Both the position numbers and the translations under genes were made by a program. From Geothrix sp. PMB-07 (GTDB lineage: Bacteria > Acidobacteriota > Holophagae > Holophagales > Holophagaceae), in contig NZ_CP132333.1 of assembly GCF_030758935.1 (NCBI RefSeq), positions 3,782,992 to 3,846,991 on the forward strand: a stretch of 64,000 nt of DNA, written 5' to 3'. Under the pieces are notes generated by a model, which saw nothing but the letters and a program-made list of their open reading frames with translations, had not been told where the DNA came from and ran no database searches. This document shows positions 1 to 10,802 of this stretch, piece after piece (position 1 is the first letter of the stretch; the number at the start of each line of letters is the position of its first letter).

Positions 1-888
1 GTCCAGAACCGGTGCCTGCACCACACGGGCGAAGGCGCCCTCCAAAAGCACCTGATTCTGAGCCAAGGGCACGAACACCGTGTCACCGTGCTGCAGGGCC
101 ACATTGGCGTTGCCCAATCCATCCGCTCTCAGGGGATACAGATCCAAACCGTAGACCTTCTGGCCTCCGCGCATCACCCGGATATCCCGATAGCTGCCCA
201 CGGCGGTGGGGCCCCCGGCCAGGCTCAACACATTGACCAGGGAGCTGAGGCTTGAGACCAGGTAGCTTCCCGGCTTGTAGACTTCACCCAGCACAAAGAC
301 ACGCACCTCACGCAGCTTGATCACCTGCAAGTCCACCGAGGAGCGGGAGAAATTGCGGCTCACCAACCCCTGCACCGCAGCCTTGGCCTTCCCCAGGGTC
401 AGGCCCCCAACCTTGGCGGTGCCAACCTTGGGGATGACGATCTCGCCGCGGCCATCCACCTGCACCGGCAAGTCAAAGGTGGCGCTTCCGAAAACATTCA
501 GGTTTAGGCGATCCCCCGTCCCCAACACGTAGTCTTCCGAGATCCCTCCTTCCGTGGATCCTGTGCCCCGCTGCCGAACCTGAAAAAGATCCGAGGCGAA
601 GCGGTAGGGCCCCTTCTCCCGTCGCTTGAGCGCCTGGATATCACGCTCAAGGCGTTCATCTTCGGATTTGGTTTTTTGGGCGTCTTCGGGGGCACTCGAT
701 GTGGTGGCTCCGGTCCCATTGCGTCCCGGCACCGCGTCAACAGATCCCGAACTGATGCCCTGGGCCCCGGCGGCCTGCTTCAAAGCCTGCAGGTCCAGGC
801 CCTGAGGCAGTTGCGCCTTGAGCGAGCCCACCAGCCCCAAAGCAAGCAGGAGTGTCGAGAGCGCAGGTGAAAGGCGTGGAAACGTCAT
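1..888 (-). CDS. Polysaccharide export protein, Wza/SLBB family (3' part outside window)
   Basis: This gene runs off the left edge, so only its N-terminal 296 codons are visible. It begins with ATG at 888 and a signal peptide of about 25 residues (MTFPRLSPALSTLLLALGLV). After a Gln/Ala/Ser-rich linker comes a polysaccharide-export domain (DYVLGTGDRLNLNVFG, then DGRGEIVIPKVGTAKVGGLT) and at least one SLBB-type beta-grasp segment (REVRVFVLGEVYKPGSY). Wza-family proteins form the outer-membrane channel for capsule, O-antigen-like or exopolysaccharide export. The WecA-like gene lies just upstream on the same strand, 94 bases away, so the two are probably co-transcribed. Family membership is secure. 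The exported polymer is inferred from the neighbouring glycan locus. Confidence 0.85.
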   Translation of the reverse strand, partial: MTFPRLSPALSTLLLALGLVGSLKAQLPQGLDLQALKQAAGAQGISSGSVDAVPGRNGTGATTSSAPEDAQKTKSEDERLERDIQALKRREKGPYRFASDLFQVRQRGTGSTEGGISEDYVLGTGDRLNLNVFGSATFDLPVQVDGRGEIVIPKVGTAKVGGLTLGKAKAAVQGLVSRNFSRSSVDLQVIKLREVRVFVLGEVYKPGSYLVSSLSSLVNVLSLAGGPTAVGSYRDIRVMRGGQKVYGLDLYPLRADGLGNANVALQHGDTVFVPLAQNQVLLEGAFARVVQAPVLD

Positions 889-982
889 GATGGATTCCTA
901 GTCGATGGCACGAAAAAACGCCGCCACACATGGGGCGGGCCAGAAGGGGGCGGACCCAGTATGCCTGAGAGCAGGCACGCCA

Positions 983-2071
983 TCACAGCAGATGATGGGA
1001 TCCCGAAGGTGCATCCAGATTCACACGGGGGCGCATCAGGGGGATCTCACGCCGAATTTGGGCGTGATCTTCCGTCTTTGCCCCAAGCATGACCCGATCC
1101 TTGAAAGCCTTGAAGGCAAGCAGCAGCAGGGCCCCGAGCCCAACGGAGGAGGCGAGCTCATGCCCAGGAATTTCCGTGGCCCGAAGCATCGGCAACGCAG
1201 CCAACCCCAGCAACAGCGGTGTTGCGAGCCAGGATCGTCCATTAAGACGATCAGCCATCCAGTGGTGCAGGTGGCTCCGATCCGCCGTGCCCAGGGGTTC
1301 TCCCTTCCAACGGCGGATGCCCACCACCAGGAAAACATCCACGGTGGGATAGGCGTACACCCAGAGGAGGAGGTTCGGGTCCCGGAGGGCGAAGGCCTTC
1401 ACGCCCAGCACCGCGAAGAGGGTCCCCAGCATGAGGGCACCGCAATCGCCCAGAAAATGCCTGGCCCTGGGGTAGTTCAGCGCGAGGAAGGCCACCAGGC
1501 CTCCCCACAGCAGTGCCGGCTGATGGCCCAAATTCCAGCCCAGCACGCCCAGCAGCAGCGCCCCGAACCCAACAGAGAGACCGTTGATGCCATCGATCAG
1601 GTTGTAGGCCTGGGGAACCGCCCAGAACCACAGCATCAGCACAGGAACAATGACCAGGGGCACGTTGGGAAGGTTGGTTCCAAGGAAGGTCACCTGCTGC
1701 ACGGCCGAGGAAGTTGAGAATCCGACATGGATGGCCAGCATGAGGGCCACTCCGAGTCCCACCACCGCCTTGTAGCGGGCCTGCAAGTTGAACCTGTCAT
1801 CCAGCACGCCCAGCAGGGCCATGGCATGGATTCCCGCCCATTCGACGGGGTGGATGCGGCCGTTGAACATGCCCAGGCACTGGCTGAGGGCCAGGACACC
1901 CCAAATCGCCATGCCCCCGGTTCTGGGCGTAGGCCGACCGTGCTTCTTCCGGCAAAGGTCAGGCCGGTCCATCCAGCCCAAGGGGGCCACCCAGCGGATC
2001 AGCACTGCGGAAAGCCCCAACCCGAGGGCGAGTCCAGCCGTCCATTGAAGCCACATCGGGTTCACAACCAT
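983..2071 (-). CDS. Undecaprenyl-phosphate N-acetylhexosaminyl 1-phosphate transferase (WecA/MraY superfamily)
   Basis: A polytopic membrane enzyme of about 362 residues that would transfer a sugar-1-phosphate from a UDP-sugar to undecaprenyl phosphate, starting a glycan repeat unit. The superfamily signatures are present in order: KHGRPTPRTGGMAIW near residue 45, GVLDDRFNLQARYK with the metal-binding DD, NLIDGINGLSVG, NYPRARHFLGDCGALMLG, and a late HLHHWMADRL histidine motif. Hydrophobic helices alternate throughout. ATG at 2071 is chosen; a TTG lies two codons upstream and no strong Shine-Dalgarno site discriminates them. It precedes the Wza-like gene and is divergent from pnp. WecA-type function is preferred over MraY because the setting is a surface-polysaccharide locus with no mur genes. 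Confidence 0.85.
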   Translation of the reverse strand: MVVNPMWLQWTAGLALGLGLSAVLIRWVAPLGWMDRPDLCRKKHGRPTPRTGGMAIWGVLALSQCLGMFNGRIHPVEWAGIHAMALLGVLDDRFNLQARYKAVVGLGVALMLAIHVGFSTSSAVQQVTFLGTNLPNVPLVIVPVLMLWFWAVPQAYNLIDGINGLSVGFGALLLGVLGWNLGHQPALLWGGLVAFLALNYPRARHFLGDCGALMLGTLFAVLGVKAFALRDPNLLLWVYAYPTVDVFLVVGIRRWKGEPLGTADRSHLHHWMADRLNGRSWLATPLLLGLAALPMLRATEIPGHELASSVGLGALLLLAFKAFKDRVMLGAKTEDHAQIRREIPLMRPRVNLDAPSGSHHLL

Positions 2072-2246
2072 CCTCAACAGGGGTGAAAGCAGTGGAGATC
2101 AGGGGGCAGAGCCGCGCACGGTTGAATTCAAATTGAGCATCAATGGTCTCATGTCGGCCAAGCGCCTCGAAGCAAAAAGTTTGTGACTGATGGCAAGTTG
2201 TCGTTTTTATCGGACCCAGCCGTCAGGTGTATGAATCTTGCGTTTT

Positions 2247-2274
2247 TTGTCTGTGCTCCCATCCCTGGTATGCT
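2247..2274 (+). promoter_or_regulatory. Candidate sigma-70-like promoter for pnp
   Basis: TTGTCT at 2247-2252 and TATGCT at 2269-2274 are separated by 16 bases. They would start a leader of about 165 bases before pnp. This is pattern matching only; the spacing is acceptable but neither box is a perfect consensus. Confidence 0.3.
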
Positions 2275-2387
2275 GAGGGTTGCCGATTTTCACCTGCTCT
2301 CCTTCGGCGGCGACCTCTGCAGGAAGCCCACCTCCCCCTCCTGATCCAGGACTTGGCGGACGGGTTTCATGGAGTGATCGCGGGAGA

Positions 2388-2435
2388 CCCGAGTCGGTAC
2401 TCGGGCTCAGGGGAGCCGCGAGGGCCCGAGGGCCC
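2388..2435 (+). promoter_or_regulatory. Two hairpins in the pnp 5' leader
   Basis: A perfect 7-bp stem (CCCGAGT / ACTCGGG, loop CGGT) occupies 2388-2405. A second stem (GGGCC / GGCCC, loop CGAG) lies at 2422-2435, ending ten bases before the pnp ATG. In enterobacteria, pnp is autoregulated through RNase III cleavage of a leader stem-loop. A similar role here is inference. Confidence 0.45.
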
Positions 2436-2445
2436 CGGAGCGTTC

Positions 2446-4626
<2,181 letters not shown>

Positions 4627-4633
4627 GCCAAAC

Positions 4634-4674
4634 CCCCAAGATCAAGGGCCCCATTGGGGCCCTTGATCTTGGGG
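4634..4674. terminator. Perfect 19-bp inverted repeat between convergent genes
   Basis: The arms CCCCAAGATCAAGGGCCCC (4634-4652) and its exact complement (4656-4674) flank a 3-base loop. The repeat sits just after the pnp stop and just after the stop of the convergent glycosyltransferase, so it can serve both strands. There is no long T-tract on either side, so factor-independent termination is not assured; RNA 3'-end protection is another option. Confidence 0.7.
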
Positions 4675-4703
4675 TAGATGACACGCTGTATCGATTAATC
4701 TGG

Positions 4704-5936
4704 TCATTTAGGTACACCCCTGATAGCCTCGATAACCCTTAACATTTTGGCGGCCAAGGCTGCGCGATCATAGTTGACTGCTGCTTCTAGGCATCTGTTG
4801 CGCAACATCTTGAAGCGTTCAGAATCGTTTTTCAAAATCACCAGGGCGTCATGAAGGGCCTGAGCATCTCCCGAGTGGAACACAAGCCCAACCCCTTCCC
4901 TCTCGACGATTTCGGCGGATTCTCCTGAAACCCCATGCACCAATGGGATGCCCATTCCCATGGATTCGAACATCTTTGAAGGTATGACTGATGAGAACAG
5001 GTCGGTATCCCGCAAATGAATGATTGAAATATCCAGAAGCGACCAATAGCGAACAACTTCTGCTTTTGGCACAGAATCAATGAAGATGACACTCGTAAGC
5101 CCTCGCTCCTTAGCCTTGGCCTTGAGGTCGGCCTTGCAAGCTCCGTCGCCTAGAAGAAGAATGTGGATGTCCATCCGATTCTCCTTTTGGAATATTTCAG
5201 CTGAGTCAAGGAGAGTCTCTAAGCCATGTGCCATACCGTGGGTGCCAATGTAACCACCCACGAAGCAATCTTTTAGGCCTAGCTCTTCAGCAAGAGCCGC
5301 ATCCTTTGGAAGAGGGGCGAATCGAGACAAATCGACACCATTGGTTACAACATGAATTTTATGGCCATCGATCCCTCTTCCAATAAGGTTCTGTTTAAAG
5401 GAATTGGTGACCGAAATGACAGCATCAGCTCTCTGATATAAAAACAGTTCAATATGCTCGAGGCATCTAATAATCCAACTATCCTTCATCGCTCCGACCG
5501 CCTTGATGGATTCAGGCCAAAGGTCACGGAGCTCAAATATGAAAGGGATTCCTTTTAGCCGACCAACCAAATAAGCAGCGCATGCCGTGAAGAATTGCGG
5601 AGAGGTGCCAATGACCAGATCGGCCTGACGCACCAGCATGGCGGCCAAGGTTGAAGAGATCATAAAACTGACGTAATCCAAAATTCGAGCAAGGAAACCT
5701 TCATTTGCTGCGATATATGTCCACACCCGAATCACTCGGATCCCATCCATCCACTCCGTTTGCCATAGGCGATTTCGGTACCCGGCGAATACTTTCCCCT
5801 TTGGAAAGTTAGGGGCGCAAGTCAGCACAGTCACTTGGTGTCCTGCCTTGATCCACTCACGCGTGTGCTCATAGGTCCTCGAGGCTGGCGCATTGACCTC
5901 TGGAGGAAAGTTGTCTGTAAGGAAGAGAATATGCAT
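4704..5936 (-). CDS. Glycosyltransferase family 4, WbuB/WcaI-like
   Basis: A 410-residue GT-B retaining glycosyltransferase. The N-terminal Rossmann half starts MHILFLTDNFPPEVNAPASR and contains FELRDLWPESIKAVGAM, typical of WbuB-like enzymes. The C-terminal half has the nucleotide-sugar site (HVVTNGVDLSRF, GGYIGTHGMAHGLETLL, PSKMFESMGMGIPLVHG with the glutamate of the EX7E motif). WbuB of E. coli O26 adds N-acetyl-L-fucosamine to a lipid-linked sugar; the donor here is unknown. ATG at 5936 shares one base with the TAA of the upstream heparinase-like gene, which indicates translational coupling. It is the last gene of the amidation operon. Confidence 0.88.
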   Translation of the reverse strand: MHILFLTDNFPPEVNAPASRTYEHTREWIKAGHQVTVLTCAPNFPKGKVFAGYRNRLWQTEWMDGIRVIRVWTYIAANEGFLARILDYVSFMISSTLAAMLVRQADLVIGTSPQFFTACAAYLVGRLKGIPFIFELRDLWPESIKAVGAMKDSWIIRCLEHIELFLYQRADAVISVTNSFKQNLIGRGIDGHKIHVVTNGVDLSRFAPLPKDAALAEELGLKDCFVGGYIGTHGMAHGLETLLDSAEIFQKENRMDIHILLLGDGACKADLKAKAKERGLTSVIFIDSVPKAEVVRYWSLLDISIIHLRDTDLFSSVIPSKMFESMGMGIPLVHGVSGESAEIVEREGVGLVFHSGDAQALHDALVILKNDSERFKMLRNRCLEAAVNYDRAALAAKMLRVIEAIRGVPK

Positions 5937-7588
5937 TATGTCCAATCAAGAATAAAACAACAGGAGGCAGCCACCTTCGCCGGCTGAATGAGCAGTTGTA
6001 TGCAGCGGTTCGGGAGGGAAACCCCAAACTCAGGGTGCCACGCCGAGCTTTCCAAGGATGCCGATTGAGAGTCCGTCCACCAGCGTACGACCTTGTCACG
6101 CCATATTGCCTGGCCACCACTACCCTCGAGAGTTAGCCCAACCACAGGGTGGAAATACATTCGGGAAATAGCCTCTGAGAAGCCTCCACTTACAGTGTCA
6201 TGAACTTCAAGCTTTCCCTTTCCCAACACCCATCGACGCCTGTGCACAGGGCGCCCGGGAAGCCAGTGGTAGCCCGTGTGAGAGGCCTCGATGACAATCG
6301 CCTCGTTTTCGGAATGCACCCTGACACCTGATGGATAGGCACGCCTCGCCACCCTAAAACCACCCCAGACTTCCGATGAATTCCTCCCGTCGATTTGAAC
6401 CGTGGAGTGTGCGCCTGTACCGCGCTCGGCCTCACGCTCCGATCCAAGGCCATATCGCGACGTTCCTGAATTGACCAAGATGCGCTGCCCAAACAGAGAA
6501 AATTCGAAACTGAGCGTATCAGCGTGGGCGTGCCCGGGAAGGTAGTCGGGACCGACAGGCGCTACGTCAATCAAGAGCATCGCATCCCCAATGCAGGCCC
6601 GAACGTACCCCGAGGGCTCCAGATGGACCACCGCCCTACGATCTTCCGGCCAATCGAACCCGAGGCGTGAGGCATAGGCTAACAATTCACACGTCGGGGG
6701 TGCGATGCCCAAAGCCGCATCATTGAAGAAGCCGATCTCCTGATCGGGGTGACACATGGCCTTCAGCCAGCTACCCATATTTTGAATCACCTCAGGCCAC
6801 CCCGACACCTGAGCAGCCCACGGACGGAACGACAGGGGAAAAACCTTTGCAAGGTTCGCAAGGTCAAGCATGTCCTCGAATGCGAGAGCATGATACATGG
6901 TGCTTCGCTCGAAATGACCGCCGTCGGCAAGGACTTGTTCAGGGATCTGCCGTTCAAGGATCCTCATCCCGCAGCGAAGCCAGTTTTCAGCCTCCTCGCC
7001 TTCAAAAAAACAACCAGCGAAGACCAGCGCTTTTGCATTGGCGAACAAGTGGTTGCCGAGCAAATGATATTCCAGTCGTTTTCTCAAATGGCGCGTCTGA
7101 ATGGCAAGAGATTGGCGAGCAGCCGGCTCTAGAGAGCCACCTGCGAATGCCCACTTGATCCAGTTGATAATCCGGAGAGAGAGCGGGTAGGGTTCCCAGC
7201 CAACCCCATGAGCCGGCGGGTTGTCCCGAATCCATCGACGAATCAGTTCAGAATGCCAAGCAATGCGGTCATGAGCCGAATCGGCATTCAAATCATCGAA
7301 ATAGTGAAGGTTGTATGTCCAGAGTTTGGACATCCGTTCTGATTGCCAGTCTTCTTTGCAGCTCAGTTCCATTTCCTGGTTTAAAAAGCGGAACCGGTTA
7401 GCGGAAAGCATCGATCCAAAACGCTTCGCTGGAGAGCGCCAACTGCCAGTCACCACCCTTGCAGCAGGTGCGGGACGGAGGTTTGGCCTTGGTATACGAA
7501 GTATGAAAAAAAGCCTCCCAGCGAACTGCCTTACCTTGAGGTGACGCAGCGTGTGGAAGTACAGGGAGGCTTTATCGAGGGAATTCAA
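5936..7588 (-). CDS. Heparinase II/III-family protein in a biosynthetic operon
   Basis: About 550 residues with the heparinase II/III architecture: an N-terminal alpha/alpha toroid (DNPPAHGVGWEPYPLSLRIINWIKW, GNHLFANAKALVFAG) followed by a C-terminal beta-sandwich (GHAHADTLSFEFSLFGQRILVNSGTSRYG). The family comprises polysaccharide lyases acting on uronic-acid glycans. No signal peptide is obvious. The chosen start is a TTG at 7588 that overlaps the wecB TGA (TTGA) and has GGAG seven bases upstream; an in-frame longer reading would enter wecB. Homologues are often found inside O-antigen or exopolysaccharide operons, where they may trim or edit the polymer. That role is inference. Confidence 0.82.
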   Translation of the reverse strand: MNSLDKASLYFHTLRHLKVRQFAGRLFFILRIPRPNLRPAPAARVVTGSWRSPAKRFGSMLSANRFRFLNQEMELSCKEDWQSERMSKLWTYNLHYFDDLNADSAHDRIAWHSELIRRWIRDNPPAHGVGWEPYPLSLRIINWIKWAFAGGSLEPAARQSLAIQTRHLRKRLEYHLLGNHLFANAKALVFAGCFFEGEEAENWLRCGMRILERQIPEQVLADGGHFERSTMYHALAFEDMLDLANLAKVFPLSFRPWAAQVSGWPEVIQNMGSWLKAMCHPDQEIGFFNDAALGIAPPTCELLAYASRLGFDWPEDRRAVVHLEPSGYVRACIGDAMLLIDVAPVGPDYLPGHAHADTLSFEFSLFGQRILVNSGTSRYGLGSEREAERGTGAHSTVQIDGRNSSEVWGGFRVARRAYPSGVRVHSENEAIVIEASHTGYHWLPGRPVHRRRWVLGKGKLEVHDTVSGGFSEAISRMYFHPVVGLTLEGSGGQAIWRDKVVRWWTDSQSASLESSAWHPEFGVSLPNRCIQLLIQPAKVAASCCFILDWT

Positions 7589-8676
7589 AGAATTCGCTCC
7601 AGAACCTCCACGATCCGCTCGCCAGTATGGCCATCCCAAAGCTCTGGGATCGCACCCTTCTTCCACAAGCCTGAAAACAATTTATCCAAAACACCCTTTA
7701 CGTTATCAGGATTGGTCCCAATCAATTCGTTGGTGCCTTGTTCGACGGTTTCCGGCCTTTCCGTGGAATCCCTAAGGGTGATACAGGGAACGCCCATGAC
7801 AGTGGCTTCTTCAGTGATTCCACCCGAATCTGTGATGACCGCCTTGGAGTGCCGAACCAAGAAATTGAATTCAAGATAGGGTTGAGGGTCGACCAGGCGG
7901 AAGTTACTTGGAATCCCATCCACCTCGCGCAACGTCTTCGCGGTACGGGGATGAACAGGAAAGACGACGGGTAAACCTCTCGAAGCCTCTCCGATGGCTG
8001 CCAAAAGCCGTGTGAACCCTGAAGCGTCATCCACATTGGAAGGACGGTGCAAGGTTGCCACAAAATACTGCCCGGCGACCAATCTTTGATCTGCCCAGAA
8101 ATCTGGTGCCTTCAGGCGATCCATGTTCGCCAGCAGGGTGTCGATCATGGTGTTACCAACAAAGTGGATTTGGCCTTCGCGAACTCCGGTACTCCTGAGG
8201 GCCTTGTTGGCTGATGCGCTGGTGGTGAAAAACCAGTTGCTGATCGAATCGGTCACCATTCGGTTGATTTCTTCAGGCATGCTCCAATCACCGGAACGAA
8301 TGCCTCCCTCCACATGTGCCACTGGCACGCCGCACTTCTGAGCAGTGATGGCGCAGGCCATGGTTGAATTCACGTCACCAACAACCAAGCAGAGATCACT
8401 CCTCTGTTCCAGCAACACCTGCTCATAGCGGACCATGATCGCGGCCGTTTGTTCTGCCTGTGAACCCGAGCCAATCTCCAGATTGATGTGCGGCAAGGGG
8501 ATTCCCAACTGACTGAAGAAGTTTCCCGACATGCGAGGGTCATAGTGTTGGCCCGTATGGATCAGGCGGTAATCCAATTCTCCACCCTGAGCCTTCCTAA
8601 CCTCAAGAGCCTTGATGATCGGCGCAATTTTCATGAAATTGGGCCGAGCACCGGCGATGATGTCAATCCGCTTCAT
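7585..8676 (-). CDS. wecB: UDP-N-acetylglucosamine 2-epimerase, non-hydrolysing (WecB family)
   Basis: WecB-family enzymes interconvert UDP-GlcNAc and UDP-ManNAc, or act on related UDP-amino sugars as in WbpI and FnlC. The 363-residue protein starts MKRIDIIAGARPNFMKIAPI. It carries the family signatures HTGQHYD, VVGDVNSTMACAITA, HVEGGIRSGDWSMPEEINR, ATLHRPSNVDD and SGGITEEATVMGVPCITLRDSTERPE. The ATG overlaps the stop of the upstream oxidoreductase by four bases (ATGA), and its own stop overlaps the next start. Placement beside an amidotransferase set suggests a substrate more modified than plain UDP-GlcNAc. The chemical family is secure; the exact substrate is not. Confidence 0.9.
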   Translation of the reverse strand: MKRIDIIAGARPNFMKIAPIIKALEVRKAQGGELDYRLIHTGQHYDPRMSGNFFSQLGIPLPHINLEIGSGSQAEQTAAIMVRYEQVLLEQRSDLCLVVGDVNSTMACAITAQKCGVPVAHVEGGIRSGDWSMPEEINRMVTDSISNWFFTTSASANKALRSTGVREGQIHFVGNTMIDTLLANMDRLKAPDFWADQRLVAGQYFVATLHRPSNVDDASGFTRLLAAIGEASRGLPVVFPVHPRTAKTLREVDGIPSNFRLVDPQPYLEFNFLVRHSKAVITDSGGITEEATVMGVPCITLRDSTERPETVEQGTNELIGTNPDNVKGVLDKLFSGLWKKGAIPELWDGHTGERIVEVLERIL

Positions 8677-10802
8677 TTTGCCGCTCCTGCGAGCTCGATG
8701 CAGACTCGGCTCACTTCCATGATTTCCTCAAAGGGGATGGGCTCGATTTGGCGACCTTCTACAGCTGCCACAAAGGCCGCGGCGCAGGCCGATTGTCCCT
8801 TGTCTTGTTGCCAGAGGTTCATCGATTTGAAACCCGGCCACCCGAACCCAGCAAGCTTCCGGAAGTTATCCAACTGCAAGATTCGCCCACTGGCGAACAC
8901 TTCCAGCCGTTCCTTAGGAAAGGCCTTGCTGCCGTTTGCAAAATAGTGGATGGTGCCAACGGATCCATCCGCAAAGGCCAGCTGGATCGTCACCGTATCC
9001 CGAAGGGTTGTGGCCATGGGAGAGCATGCCCAACTCTCGATCGATGCTCCAACGAGGAAGCGAAGCAGGTCAATGAAGTGACAGGCCTCCCCGACAATGC
9101 GACCGCCTCCCGCCTCTGGATCTTGGGTCCAGTGGTCACCGGGAATGGCGCCGGCATTCACCGTCATGATAAGTGCCTTCGGTCCGCTAACCCCTTTGAG
9201 CAGATGCTTGATTTTTTGGACCTGGGGAGCAAACCGTCGATTGAATCCAACCATGAGGACTGGCTTTGAAGTCAATTCACTCCCTGCATGAACCGCCCCG
9301 ATCTCTTCAAGGTCATGCAAGGTCAAGCACAAGGGTTTTTCCACGAACACATGCTTTCCAGCCTTTAACGCCCTCACAACATAGCTGGCGTGACTGTCGT
9401 GCCGTGTGGTGATGACTATGGAATTGATTTCATTTACTGAAAACAGTCGATCGACGTCGGTAGTGACTTCTTCAAACCCGAACTTCCGCCCTGCGTGGAT
9501 CCCGCCCGCCCCGGTGCGAGAAGCCACCGTATGAAGTCGTGTCCCAGACTTCTTGAAAGCCGGCATTAGTACCGAGGTTGCGTAATTCCCAGCCCCCAGG
9601 AAGCCAATAGAAGCTGACCTCTCTCTTACATCGGGAGTGCTGGGCCTTGTCGCGTTAGTCAAGCGGATGGTCTTGGAGTCCGCTGAGGCTTCTAGACCTG
9701 GATATTTAAGAAGAATCCCCAGTGAGGGTTCAGCCCCGCCAATCAGTTCATAAGCCTTCCCGGCATCCTCAATGGCGAATTGGTGGGAGATGAGCGGTTT
9801 CACATTCAGCCGACCATCCGCCAGCATGTCGAGAACTGCCTGGAAATTCCTTTGCTCCGTCCAGCGTACGAACCCAACGGGATAATCGTTCCCCTTCTCT
9901 TCGTAGTTCGAATCGTACCGCCCTGGGCCATACGAGCAGGAAACCTGAAATGTCAGTTCTTTCTGGAAGAAGTCTGCCCGGGACAGTTCCAGGCCAGTGA
10001 CCCCCACCAAGACGATGCGCCCTCGCTTTCGGCACATGAGCGCAGCCTGGTGGATGGGTTCACTGCTTCGGGTCGCCGCAGTCACAATTACTGCATCGAC
10101 CCCGAGCCCTCTGGAAAAATCATGAGCCACGGCAACAGGGTCCTGGCCGGCGGCCAGATCGACCACCTCCGCCCCGAATTGCCGTGCTAGGTCGAGCTTA
10201 TCCTTGTCGAAATCGAGGCCCAGAACCTTGCAGCCATTGGCTTTCAGGAGCTGTACCGTGACAAGCCCAATGAGCCCCAGGCCAGTCACGACCACCATCT
10301 CCCCCAGCGTGGGGTTCACCAGACGAATGCCCTGCAGCGCAATGGCGCTCAGAACGGTAAATGCAGCTTCTTCATCCGAGACGGCATCAGGTACCTTGGC
10401 GCAAAGGTTCACTGGAACACTGACCATTTCGGCGTGATGGCCATTGCTAATGACCCGCTCCCCAACCTGAAAGCCCGAAAGGTCGGGGGCTATCTGTGCG
10501 ATGCGGCCCACATTGCAGTACCCCAGAGGGAGGGGTTGTTCCAACTTATTGAACACCGCTTCGATGGTCGGTTTGAGGCCATCGGTTCGGATTTTATCAA
10601 GCACCATGCGAACTTTGTCCGGTTGCTGTTGGGCCTTTTTCAACCAGCCAGCCTTCCCGAATTCGACTAGCATCCTCTCTGTTCCCGCCGAAACCAATGT
10701 CTGGCTCGTTTGGACCAGCAACTGTCCACGTTTAATCGCCGGAGTAGGCACCTCCACGACGTCGGTGGATCCCGTCTTCAGGTTCTGAAGTATCTGTTTC
10801 AT
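8673..10802 (-). CDS. Two-domain oxidoreductase: zinc-type alcohol dehydrogenase fused to Gfo/Idh/MocA
   Basis: A 709-residue fusion. Residues 1 to about 360 form a medium-chain dehydrogenase: MKQILQNLKTGSTDVVEVP, a GERVISNG catalytic-domain turn, and a Rossmann motif VVVTGLGLIGLVTVQLLKANG. Residues from about 395 form a Gfo/Idh/MocA NAD-dependent sugar dehydrogenase with SIGFLGAGNYATSVLMPAFK and the lysine motif HVFVEKPLCLT. Such bi-domain proteins recur beside heparinase-like genes and WecB in polysaccharide loci. An oxidation or reduction step on the nucleotide sugar is likely, but the substrate cannot be read from the sequence. It overlaps both neighbours by four bases. Confidence 0.85.
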   Translation of the reverse strand: MKQILQNLKTGSTDVVEVPTPAIKRGQLLVQTSQTLVSAGTERMLVEFGKAGWLKKAQQQPDKVRMVLDKIRTDGLKPTIEAVFNKLEQPLPLGYCNVGRIAQIAPDLSGFQVGERVISNGHHAEMVSVPVNLCAKVPDAVSDEEAAFTVLSAIALQGIRLVNPTLGEMVVVTGLGLIGLVTVQLLKANGCKVLGLDFDKDKLDLARQFGAEVVDLAAGQDPVAVAHDFSRGLGVDAVIVTAATRSSEPIHQAALMCRKRGRIVLVGVTGLELSRADFFQKELTFQVSCSYGPGRYDSNYEEKGNDYPVGFVRWTEQRNFQAVLDMLADGRLNVKPLISHQFAIEDAGKAYELIGGAEPSLGILLKYPGLEASADSKTIRLTNATRPSTPDVRERSASIGFLGAGNYATSVLMPAFKKSGTRLHTVASRTGAGGIHAGRKFGFEEVTTDVDRLFSVNEINSIVITTRHDSHASYVVRALKAGKHVFVEKPLCLTLHDLEEIGAVHAGSELTSKPVLMVGFNRRFAPQVQKIKHLLKGVSGPKALIMTVNAGAIPGDHWTQDPEAGGGRIVGEACHFIDLLRFLVGASIESWACSPMATTLRDTVTIQLAFADGSVGTIHYFANGSKAFPKERLEVFASGRILQLDNFRKLAGFGWPGFKSMNLWQQDKGQSACAAAFVAAVEGRQIEPIPFEEIMEVSRVCIELAGAAK

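Larger units (their letters stand above)
2078..2445. other. Divergent intergenic region and pnp leader
   Basis: No credible gene lies here. The open frame that runs into pnp from 2227 lacks PNPase homology before 2446. The region separates the WecA-like gene (minus) from pnp (plus). It should hold promoters for both, and the end nearest pnp is GC-rich and strongly folded. Confidence 0.6.

Noticed and set aside
2227-2445. N-terminal extension of PNPase from 2227
   Set aside because: The extra 73 codons have no PNPase homology and cover the hairpin leader. The ATG at 2446 has a ribosome site and matches the family start.
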